From positions 1-39,165 of the forward strand of contig NZ_FOCX01000028.1 of assembly GCF_900110215.1 (NCBI RefSeq): a stretch of DNA of 39,165 nucleotides, read 5' to 3'. This document shows positions 7,802 through 14,892 of the stretch, one piece after another (positions within the stretch are counted from its first letter, which is position 1; the number at the start of each line of letters is the position of its first letter). The notes under the pieces are model-generated. The model did no database searches. It was given only the letters and a program-made list of their open reading frames with translations, and was not told the origin of the DNA. The stretch comes from Halorientalis persicus (GTDB lineage Archaea; Halobacteriota; Halobacteria; Halobacteriales; Haloarculaceae). A program made the translations under genes and the position numbers.

Positions 7802-8008
7802 TCAGGAACAGTCGGTGTCGTCTTCTTTGTGGTCGGAATAGAACTGGATGAGGTACTGGAATCTGCCTGTATCACTTGTGAACGAATCGAGTTCTTCCTG
7901 CAACCACTCGTATTTGCCTTGCGGGATTCGCATATTGATCCGCGCGACATCGTCGCTAACATCCGAGCCGGAGCTGCCGGCGCTGGTCGCTGTATCGGCG
8001 TCTGACAT
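7802..8008 (-). CDS. Ribbon-helix-helix DNA-binding protein
   Basis: 68 residues from ATG at 8008 (MSDADTATSAGSS); a longer frame from 8104 has an unsupported Trp/Phe-rich start. After a flexible Ser-rich N-terminus, VARINMRIPQGKYEWLQEELDSF is the strand-helix of a ribbon-helix-helix fold, and SDTGRFQYLIQFYSDH the second helix. Such small proteins usually bind palindromic operators as dimers and control plasmid or transfer genes. It is divergent from the T4SS-like cluster that begins at 8199, so it is the obvious candidate repressor of that cluster; this is inference. Confidence 0.65.
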   Translation of the reverse strand: MSDADTATSAGSSGSDVSDDVARINMRIPQGKYEWLQEELDSFTSDTGRFQYLIQFYSDHKEDDTDCS

Positions 8009-8198
8009 TAGTTCGACCCAGGCTATGCGGTCGCATATATCCCAGTAGAATGAGAACTTCTCTAGAGGACTTGGAAAACTTTGGAGACCTCCAAACTCAT
8101 TCAAATTTTCTGACTTCTTTTGGTCGTGCTATCCGTCCCCACAAACGATGTGTGCTCAGGTCCCCTCCGGCGAGACGCCGGCCAGTACTGAGGAATCG

Positions 8199-8570
8199 AT
8201 GTCCGTCATTCGAATTATCCACAGGTCCATCGGCCCGATTCTGCTGGCGCTCCTCCCGCTGATCCTGTTCGTGGGGACGGCGGCCGCGCAGTCGGACCCT
8301 GGGAGCGCCTTCTGTGATTCCAATATGGCCGACACCATCCAGAACATCTTCACCATCATCCAGTTCGGCGGCCCGCTCATCGGCGGTGTCCTCGCGCTCG
8401 GCGCGACGGTGGCGATCCCGTTCACCCGCCGGTCGGACTGGAAGAAGGAGATGAAGTCGGTCCGGAATCAGGGTCTGCTGTGGGGCGTGATCGTCGCGCC
8501 GCTCGGGACGGAGATCGTCCAGTTCATCCTGAACAACATCGTGGTCGGTGGCACGAGTTGTGGATTCTAA
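8199..8570 (+). CDS. Exported two-TM protein, VirB2/TrbC pilin-like
   Basis: 123 residues from ATG at 8199, which follows a GAGG ribosome-binding site; an earlier ATG at 8148 lacks one. The N-terminus is a clear signal peptide (SIGPILLALLPLILFVGTAAAQ). The mature part has two hydrophobic segments joined by a basic loop: IIQFGGPLIGGVLALGATVAI, then TRRSDWKKEMKSVRNQ, then LLWGVIVAPLGTEIVQFIL. Size, cleaved leader and TM hairpin with a basic cytoplasmic loop are the hallmarks of VirB2/TrbC pilins, and it is the first gene of a T4SS-like cluster. Sequence identity to bacterial pilins is not visible, so the call rests on architecture and context. Confidence 0.6.
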   Translation: MSVIRIIHRSIGPILLALLPLILFVGTAAAQSDPGSAFCDSNMADTIQNIFTIIQFGGPLIGGVLALGATVAIPFTRRSDWKKEMKSVRNQGLLWGVIVAPLGTEIVQFILNNIVVGGTSCGF

Positions 8571-10251
8571 CCACGCACCAGGATTCGCACTCGTCATGTC
8601 CGCCGTCCTCGTCGCATCGACAGCCGCCGTTCCAGCGGTCGCCCATCCCCCGAACAGTACCGACCACGGCGTCCCGGAGGAGACCTTTCACAAACTGTGG
8701 TCGGGGGATCAGGACGGTGCGACCGACGGCGCGAATCTGAGTAACGGGTCGGCGGTCGAGCAGCTCGGCAAGGGAACCGATGTCCCGTTTGATTCACCCC
8801 CGCGGGCGGTCGAGCGATGGAACCGGGGTGATCACCAGGAGTTCCCGGCGACCAACAGCTCCGTGTCGATCCATCCGCCCGATGCCGACCTCTCCAGCGG
8901 CCAGTTCATCAAGGAAGCCTATACCGAGGTGTTCGCCGTCCAGCCGTCCACACGAGCACGCCTGTCGCCGTCGCGACAGCCGCTCTACGTCGCCCCAGAT
9001 GGAACGCTCCGCGGAACCGTCGACTACCGGGTGGCGGTGCCGCCAGACGACACTTCCGGTGACCGGCGCGTCTACTGGAGTCTCGAGAGCCACCAGATCG
9101 AGGAGACGAAACTCCTCGTCGACGGCGACGAGGAGACCACGGCTGGTGGCTCTCACACGCCGGCGCTGTCGTACTCCTTGGATGGATACGCCGGCGAGGA
9201 CCACCAGCTCACGCTCCAGGCGAACATCTCGGTTCGCCTTCGGAAGGAGGTCGAGACCTGTACCGCCCACAACGACGAGGGCGACTGTACCAACTGGGAG
9301 AGCTCCGTTTCGTACCCGACCGAGAACGTCACGGTGACCGATTCCATCGAGGTCACGAAGTACGACCTCGCGGTCTCCGGCTTCATCGCCGAGTATCCGA
9401 ACGGCGACCTCGGCCTCGTCGTCTACAAGAACCAGCCGTGGCTCGGCTACCAGTTGCCAAACGGTGACGTCCGAGGTGTCTGGCGGTTCTACTCGGCCCG
9501 AGACAAGGACTGGGATACGCTGGTCTACAGCTCGGACGATGGACAGCGGACCGCTCACTCACCGCTCCATCCACTCCAGGTGAACGCCTACCCCATCGAG
9601 ACGGGGCCGACGCCATCGCCCCGCCGGAACGTGACGATACTGGACGTGTACGGCACGTCGACGTCGCCGCCGACGCTCCCGTCGAACGTTCATCTGGATG
9701 TCCTCACGGAGCCGTACACGGCCAGCTACGGCATCGCGACGCGGGCCACGGCTGACGAACAGCCCGAGACCGTCCGTGCTTGGGGCCTCGTCAGAGGTGT
9801 CGAGGCAGAACGGCCCGCCGATGAGTTCGCTCGAATTCAGATCTACGAGAGCAACCTCACCGTGGAGGTGGTGAACCAAACTGAAGACACCGTCACCGTC
9901 CGGGTTATCCTCCAGAACGCGAATACCGGCGCACCAATCAATACCGACGAACGGGACGGCTACGTCGTCGTCAACGGGCAACGGGTCAACACAACCGGAA
10001 ACGGAACCGTCACGACGACGATCGAACGGCCCCCAGGCGGTGTGTCGGCCCGATACGAACCGGGTCACTGGTGGCTCAATCCCCCGGGCTATACCGGCGA
10101 CTCGGACACCGTGCTGCTGCAAGGCTCAGTGCTCCAGATAGTGTCGACGCTGTTCCGGATTGGCGTGCCCGTCTCGCTGTTCCTCCTTGCGGTTTTCTTC
10201 ATCGACCGAATCACCGGGTGGCGGATTTGGCCCCCATGGAGGTCCCTATGA
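8560..10251 (+). CDS. Large exported, membrane-anchored surface protein of the transfer cluster
   Basis: 563 residues from GTG at 8560, overlapping the pilin-like stop. The N-terminus contains a signal peptide (FALVMSAVLVASTAAVPAVAH). A long beta-rich extracellular region follows, with a short Cys pair (ETCTAHNDEGDCTNW) and Ig-like C-terminal text (VTVRVILQNANTGAPINTDERDGY). It ends in one TM helix (RIGVPVSLFLLAVFFI) and a short basic tail. This type I topology fits a surface component or adhesin of the conjugation apparatus. No named domain is recognised. It overlaps the next gene by ATGA, so it is part of the operon. Confidence 0.6.
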   Translation: MDSNHAPGFALVMSAVLVASTAAVPAVAHPPNSTDHGVPEETFHKLWSGDQDGATDGANLSNGSAVEQLGKGTDVPFDSPPRAVERWNRGDHQEFPATNSSVSIHPPDADLSSGQFIKEAYTEVFAVQPSTRARLSPSRQPLYVAPDGTLRGTVDYRVAVPPDDTSGDRRVYWSLESHQIEETKLLVDGDEETTAGGSHTPALSYSLDGYAGEDHQLTLQANISVRLRKEVETCTAHNDEGDCTNWESSVSYPTENVTVTDSIEVTKYDLAVSGFIAEYPNGDLGLVVYKNQPWLGYQLPNGDVRGVWRFYSARDKDWDTLVYSSDDGQRTAHSPLHPLQVNAYPIETGPTPSPRRNVTILDVYGTSTSPPTLPSNVHLDVLTEPYTASYGIATRATADEQPETVRAWGLVRGVEAERPADEFARIQIYESNLTVEVVNQTEDTVTVRVILQNANTGAPINTDERDGYVVVNGQRVNTTGNGTVTTTIERPPGGVSARYEPGHWWLNPPGYTGDSDTVLLQGSVLQIVSTLFRIGVPVSLFLLAVFFIDRITGWRIWPPWRSL

Positions 10252-11162
10252 TGTTGGGAAAACACCTCAAATCTCACGACTCTGAGTCGGAACAGTGCGT
10301 TAGCCGACGGCGTCTCTTGGCGTGGTCCGGGACGGCGATAGTGGGTGGATTAGCAGGTTGTGCTGGAAATGGAAACCAAGGGAACAACTCCGATTCGCCA
10401 GCTACGACCTCGTCACCGTCTGAGGATTCGGTGTTCGAAGAGAGCCGTTTTGATGGCCCCGAAATCGTTGTGACACTTAGTCAGGACCACGGCGTCAGCC
10501 GTCTCAATCTCATCGCCCCTGATGGAAGTCTCTACACCCAAGCCGACGTGGCAGAAGGCGCCACGACGGTTCGACTCCGAGTAATGGATATCCAGCCTGG
10601 ACTGGGAGACTATGAACACTACAGTCCTGGTACGTACGAGCTGACCGCAGTCAGAGAAGATTCCTCTCAAAGCAGAGAGCTGGAGATGCGGCCAAATCTC
10701 CAACTTACCGAAGCATCCCATTATCAAGATGGAGCAAACCAAGGAAATCTCGCGTTAACCATCGAGAACACGGGAACTGCGCCAACGTGGCCCTATCAGA
10801 TCGTCTATCGAGATGCACCTAACGAAGCGGCCAATGCGGAACTCAACGACAAGAAGGGAATTCCACAGTTCATCACTCCCGAAGATCCAGTAGAGAACAT
10901 CATCGGCCCGGGTGAGGCCATTGATATTGTGGGTAACACTCCACCAGTTGTATTCACAGACGACGATTCGACGGAGCGGACCTGTGACGACCAGACGGTG
11001 GAGTTCACGGCTGTCGTGGGAACAGTAGTCGGCTCTCCGCTGGAACAAGAGATAGAGGTAACTCTCAGCGGTGAGCGGTCAGGGGTCGGCACTTCAGATA
11101 CGTACACCTGCTCCGAAATCGCAGCAGAGCTCACTGACGGAGGTGGGACCGATGCGTCATAG
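10248..11162 (+). CDS. Tat-exported lipoprotein
   Basis: 304 residues. ATG at 10248 overlaps the TGA of the previous gene. The N-terminus has a twin-arginine motif CVSRRRLLAWSG, a short hydrophobic stretch, and a lipobox GLAGC, after which come Asn/Ser/Thr-rich linker residues. Haloarchaea export most lipoproteins this way and attach them to the outer face of the membrane. The body is beta-rich (IVVTLSQDHGVSRLNLIAPDG, LALTIENTGTAPTWPYQIVY) and resembles small Ig-like folds. Base composition is slightly less GC-rich than the neighbours. In the cluster it may be the analogue of the small lipoproteins (VirB7-like) of type IV secretion systems; that analogy rests on position only. Confidence 0.7.
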   Translation: MMLGKHLKSHDSESEQCVSRRRLLAWSGTAIVGGLAGCAGNGNQGNNSDSPATTSSPSEDSVFEESRFDGPEIVVTLSQDHGVSRLNLIAPDGSLYTQADVAEGATTVRLRVMDIQPGLGDYEHYSPGTYELTAVREDSSQSRELEMRPNLQLTEASHYQDGANQGNLALTIENTGTAPTWPYQIVYRDAPNEAANAELNDKKGIPQFITPEDPVENIIGPGEAIDIVGNTPPVVFTDDDSTERTCDDQTVEFTAVVGTVVGSPLEQEIEVTLSGERSGVGTSDTYTCSEIAAELTDGGGTDAS

Positions 11163-12498
11163 ACTCAGGAGGGTTTCGACGTTCGTCTGTGCTTCTGTGA
11201 TATTGCTGTTGTTAGCAACCCAACCAGCGCTTGCGCAAAGCGGCAGTTCCGGAGGAGGAGGAGCATTAGTCGATATTATCATCGAGGCTTTCCGGCAGCT
11301 ACTGCGGGCCCTGTTCAGTCCGATTGAAACCATCCGGAGCCTCGGAGATTCGCTTGCCCGATTAGTTGTTGGAACTCCCCATCCCGAGTCAACATTTAGT
11401 CGACCCACCAACGGACCTTGGCCCAACATCTATGATTACTACTGGGGCACGATCATCCCGCTCTCACTCACTCTCTATGGCCTGTCGATTGGATTGGTCA
11501 TTTTCTTCGAGTCGACCAGTCATCTCTTCAGCAGCTACCATCGATCCAAGCTCAAGAAGCGGGCCTTTGCTGGCCTCTTGGGAATCCTCTCATGGTGGTG
11601 GATGGCTGCGCTTTCGCTCCGGTTCATCGATGCGTTGAGTGGGTTCCTGACCCCGAGTCTATCCAATATCAGTTGGTTTCAGACCCTGTCCTTCAGTGCC
11701 ATCGGTCTTATCGGACTCGTCCTGAGCTGGGCAGTCGATATCATCCTCTTCCTACTAATTGCCCTCATCTACCTGGTTAGACAGCACGCACTCTATCTCT
11801 ATGTCCTCCTGATGCCTCTGCTGATCGTTCTCTGGATTCCAGGTGTGGGCCCGTTCAAGCTCGTCTCGAAGTTTATGAAGAAGCTCGCCAGTTTCTACGT
11901 TCCCTTCCTCTTTATGACGGTCCCTGTGGCCCTCCTCTTCCGGCTGGGTGATTTGCTCGGAACCAGTGCTGGGCCGACGCTCGGTGGGATCGGAACATGG
12001 ATCTCAGCATTGGTGATTCCCTTCTTAGCTCTCGTGTCGCCGCTAGTACTCTTCTGGCAGGCTGGAGCGCTGTTTTTCATCGGCGACCGGATGGCCCATC
12101 ACTTCTCCGCTCAACGGGCCAAAAATCGTGCCCGTCGGGTTAAGCAGGGAATCAACACAGGCAAACAGGGCAGTCGGAACTTTGTGAGAGGACTTCGGGA
12201 TGAACCCGCAATCACCCAGAGTGGCCAATATGTGTTCGATTCGGGAGATTCGCGAGCACATTCAGCCGGTCAGCGATTGAACAATGTTGGGTCCCGCCTC
12301 CGGAATCCCGAGAATGGGAACGGTGGAAATAGTGGAGGGAATCTCGGAGGGGGAGGAGGGAGTTCCGCATCGGAGACCAGCAGTACAGACTCTGGAGGGG
12401 ACGCGTACGACCGTAGCAATCAGGATCAGTTCAGAGATCCTGAAACCAAGGATCGATCCCGCGATTCGACTGACGAACCGCCACGCTATATCCACTAA
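11152..12498 (+). CDS. Polytopic membrane protein, VirB6/TrbL-like
   Basis: 448 residues from ATG at 11152, overlapping the previous gene by 11 bases. A signal-like N-terminus (VCASVILLLLATQPALAQ) is followed by six to eight membrane helices between about residues 95 and 325, including a Trp-rich one (ILSWWWMAALSLRFI). A basic segment (AQRAKNRARRVKQGI) and a Gly/Ser-rich low-complexity tail come after the last helix. Multi-helix proteins with a hydrophilic tail in this position of the operon are typically VirB6/TrbL, the inner-membrane channel component. Direct similarity to bacterial VirB6 cannot be claimed from reading alone. Confidence 0.6.
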   Translation: MRHRLRRVSTFVCASVILLLLATQPALAQSGSSGGGGALVDIIIEAFRQLLRALFSPIETIRSLGDSLARLVVGTPHPESTFSRPTNGPWPNIYDYYWGTIIPLSLTLYGLSIGLVIFFESTSHLFSSYHRSKLKKRAFAGLLGILSWWWMAALSLRFIDALSGFLTPSLSNISWFQTLSFSAIGLIGLVLSWAVDIILFLLIALIYLVRQHALYLYVLLMPLLIVLWIPGVGPFKLVSKFMKKLASFYVPFLFMTVPVALLFRLGDLLGTSAGPTLGGIGTWISALVIPFLALVSPLVLFWQAGALFFIGDRMAHHFSAQRAKNRARRVKQGINTGKQGSRNFVRGLRDEPAITQSGQYVFDSGDSRAHSAGQRLNNVGSRLRNPENGNGGNSGGNLGGGGGSSASETSSTDSGGDAYDRSNQDQFRDPETKDRSRDSTDEPPRYIH

Positions 12499-12504
12499 CA
12501 ACCC

Positions 12505-13518
12505 ATGAGCTCCGCAACTGACCCCGCGAAACGAATTCCGAAGTCGCTCGGTACCGACACCCAGTTCCTCGGGAAGTACTCCCTGACGGACCTCGCCGTT
12601 GCGGGCCTTCCCGGTGTCCTGGTAGTCCTGGTGACGCAGGTCGTTATCCCACCGTCGCTTACGGTCCGCGGCATTCCGGTGTCTGCCCTCACAATCCCAC
12701 TCGCAGCGATTGCGATCGCTTTCGGTGGGCTGTTCGTCTACCTCACGCCCGGCTACACCAACAGTCTCGACTGGCTCGGTCTGTTCGTGAACTTCCATCG
12801 CAGCGAGACAGAGATCGCCCACGAGGAAGCGAAGGAGTACACCCACGTCGAGCGCGTCTACCCACGCCACGACGCCATTGAGCGGACGGACCGGGCCCTC
12901 GTCGGCGCGGTGCAGGTGTCGCCGCCGACCATGGCGCTCGCGACTGACGAGGAATGGGCCCAAAAGGCAGAGGCCTTCCAGGACTTCGTCAACACGACCG
13001 TCGAGTTCCCGATCCAGATTTACTCGACGACGCAGGCGTTCCCAGCCGACGAGTACGTCGGCCGCTACGAGGACCGGTTGAGCGATCCGGACGTCAAATC
13101 CAACGAGAAACTCCAGGCGCTCATCGAGCACTACGTCGACTGGTACGACCGGGAACTGGCGCAGCGTCAGATGACCATTCGCGACCACTACGTCCTGATC
13201 CCGGTGCGACCCGAGGAAGTCCGGTACGAACGGGCCAGCCTCCTCGAAAAGCTCGCTGGGATCCCCGTACTGGGCATCCTAGTCCAGATTGTCACGGCGC
13301 CGCCCGAAGAGGAAGAGCGAGCCGCGATGCTCGAGGAACTGGACGAGCGGCGCCGGCGGGTCGAGCGCGGCCTGCGTGGCATCGAGGGGTGTGACACGCG
13401 CCCCGTCGATGCGGCCGAACTCACCCGCCTTATCGCGGAATACTGGAGCGGTACGGAAATCGAGTACGGCGACCCCGAACAGGTGCTCCGCACGTCCCCC
13501 GTCATCAACAAATCGTAG
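12505..13518 (+). CDS. PrgI/VirB3-like membrane protein with long cytoplasmic domain
   Basis: 337 residues from ATG at 12505. The N-terminus SLGTDTQFLGKYSLTDLAV leads into two close TM segments (about 27-48 and 55-78), the PrgI/TcpE/VirB3 pattern. The remaining 260 residues are soluble and contain RALVGAVQVSPPTMALATD and FVNTTVEFPIQIYSTTQAF, which read like the N-terminal domain of VirB4/TraC proteins. PrgI alone is usually about 120 residues, so this looks like a PrgI-VirB4N fusion lying just before the ATPase. The gene stops at 13516-13518, only one base before the tnpB stop codon of the second IS1341-type element. Confidence 0.65.
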   Translation: MSSATDPAKRIPKSLGTDTQFLGKYSLTDLAVAGLPGVLVVLVTQVVIPPSLTVRGIPVSALTIPLAAIAIAFGGLFVYLTPGYTNSLDWLGLFVNFHRSETEIAHEEAKEYTHVERVYPRHDAIERTDRALVGAVQVSPPTMALATDEEWAQKAEAFQDFVNTTVEFPIQIYSTTQAFPADEYVGRYEDRLSDPDVKSNEKLQALIEHYVDWYDRELAQRQMTIRDHYVLIPVRPEEVRYERASLLEKLAGIPVLGILVQIVTAPPEEEERAAMLEELDERRRRVERGLRGIEGCDTRPVDAAELTRLIAEYWSGTEIEYGDPEQVLRTSPVINKS

Positions 13519-13519
13519 G

Positions 13520-14752
13520 CTACCCAGTGGAGTGGATTTCACCATGAATTCCCGCTCGAACCGAATCCGGTACGGATTGAATGCCGTTCGCGGTCATCAT
13601 TCCGGTGTTCAAGCGCACGCCTACGGGTGCGCCTCCTTCGCCCCCATTTTGGTTGCGAAGGAGCCGATACCCGACGTTCTTAGCCGCGTTGTAGTCCGCA
13701 TGGTTCTCGTACCCACAGGATTGACACCGAAAGGTATCCTGCGACGGGCGATTACCCTCGCGCGAGCATCCACACGAGGAACATCGGCGCGAGGTATTCT
13801 TTGGGTTGACCTTTTTGACGGTGATGCCTCGTTCTTCAGCCTTGTAGGAGACGTACTCGTAAAGTCGATTGAACGCCCACTCGTGGAATTCCCTGGCGTT
13901 GGGCAATCGATTTCGGATACCGGTCAAATCCTCGAAGGCGATCACCGTGCAGCCGGTACTGACGGCCTCTTCAATAATGCCATTCGCGACACGATGAAGG
14001 GATTGTTTGAAGCGACCGGTCTCCCGTCGGCCGACTGCTTGGATATTTTCGTGGGCATATCGCGAACCACACTGTTGGAGCGAGTTCCGACGCTGAGCGT
14101 ATTCATTATACCAGTGGTTCAATTCGTTGCCGGACCAGAACACGCCAGTCGAGGTGACGGCGATGTTCTCGACCCCGAGATCAACGCCGAGAACCGTTCC
14201 GTTCTCGAGTTTGTCGGGGACGTCCACGTCCGCCTTTGTTCGGACGTGAAGGTAGAAATCACCACGGCGATGATGAAGGGTGGCGCTAGTCGTCTCCCAA
14301 TCATCGGAGTGCAGGTACTCAGAGTGGGGCGTATCACGGCTTTCGTCGGGCAGAACGTACCCGACGGTGATGCGCCCATCAACAGTACTCAGCGAGGCGT
14401 GATCGTCGTGGAACGTCGCGTTTCGCTGATTATATTCACAAAATGGGGTGGTGAAGGTCGGCAGAGATGCGGATTTACCCTTCGACCACTTGGCGACGAC
14501 GCTTTTGAGCGCGTCAACAGCGCGATCACGAGCGGATTGCACGTGATTACTGTGGAGGCGTGTCCGAGCACGAACGTCATCATAGGTCTCGTCGTGGAGT
14601 ACAGTAGAGCGGGTTTCAGCCCACTCCCCGTCCCACGCCGCGTCGACGACGTAGTTGGCTGCCCACAGGAACTCGTCGATCGTTTCGTGCAGCAGGTCTG
14701 CCTGGCCCTCAGTCACCTCCAGCTTGACCCGGACAGTACGGCAGACCTCCAT
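13520..14752 (-). CDS. tnpB: TnpB, RNA-guided endonuclease of IS200/IS605 family (second copy, different subgroup)
   Basis: 410 residues from ATG at 14752. The N-terminus VRVKLEVTEGQADLLHETI is the usual TnpB start. RuvC residues are intact: GVDLGVENIAV (Asp), VIAFEDLTGIR (Glu) and NHADYNAAKNVG (Asp). The zinc finger CSSCGCSREGNR...CQSCGY is complete with two CxxC pairs. It should be an active guide-RNA nuclease. The gene lies antisense to the transfer operon, so transcripts from upstream genes would read through it in antisense. It has the classic haloarchaeal OrfB zinc-finger form, unlike the first copy, whose finger ends CxxxxC. Confidence 0.95.
   Translation of the reverse strand: MEVCRTVRVKLEVTEGQADLLHETIDEFLWAANYVVDAAWDGEWAETRSTVLHDETYDDVRARTRLHSNHVQSARDRAVDALKSVVAKWSKGKSASLPTFTTPFCEYNQRNATFHDDHASLSTVDGRITVGYVLPDESRDTPHSEYLHSDDWETTSATLHHRRGDFYLHVRTKADVDVPDKLENGTVLGVDLGVENIAVTSTGVFWSGNELNHWYNEYAQRRNSLQQCGSRYAHENIQAVGRRETGRFKQSLHRVANGIIEEAVSTGCTVIAFEDLTGIRNRLPNAREFHEWAFNRLYEYVSYKAEERGITVKKVNPKNTSRRCSSCGCSREGNRPSQDTFRCQSCGYENHADYNAAKNVGYRLLRNQNGGEGGAPVGVRLNTGMMTANGIQSVPDSVRAGIHGEIHSTG
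13564..13632 (-). ncRNA. Candidate reRNA scaffold hairpins inside the tnpB 3' end
   Basis: Two clean hairpins lie in the last 115 bases of tnpB: AATCCG/CGGATT with a 3-base loop (13564-13578), and GCGCAC/GTGCGC enclosing GCCTACGG (13613-13632). TnpB guide RNAs are known to derive from this part of the gene. The structures are visible; their use as a scaffold is inference, and the 3' guide end cannot be placed because the right end of the element is unclear. Confidence 0.35.
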
Positions 14753-14803
14753 AACTCACCCCAACAACGCCATGACTATGAGATTAATGCGGTTTGGCTG
14801 AGA

Positions 14804-14832
14804 GCATCGTCGACTTCGAATATCGAAGATGC
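14804..14832. repeat. Palindromic left-end hairpin of the second IS1341-type element
   Basis: CTTCGA (14814-14819) and TCGAAG (14823-14828) form a 6-bp stem with a 3-base loop, and GCAT/ATGC extend it outwards at 14804-14807 and 14829-14832. It lies 52 bases upstream of the tnpB start and 61 bases before the virB4 start. Confidence 0.5.
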
Positions 14833-14892
14833 AGAGACCAACGAATCGGTATTCGAACACCACCAGCCCCAGCCGATCAAAGCCCTGAACCA

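Larger units (their letters stand above)
13520..14835 (-). mobile_element. Second IS1341-type (tnpB-only) element, between PrgI-like gene and virB4
   Basis: The element is a single minus-strand tnpB with a palindromic left end at 14804-14832. It has no tnpA, and no right-end hairpin beyond the tnpB stop, since the stop lies one base from the upstream gene. Either the right end is inside the tnpB 3' part and the PrgI-like 3' end, or it has been lost. As with the first element, neither flanking gene is disrupted. The right limit is approximate. Confidence 0.65.

Noticed and set aside
12262-13188. 308-codon minus-strand frame opposite the VirB6-like and PrgI-like genes
   Set aside because: It is the antisense shadow of GC-rich codons; the plus-strand genes have membrane segments and operon overlaps that explain the sequence.
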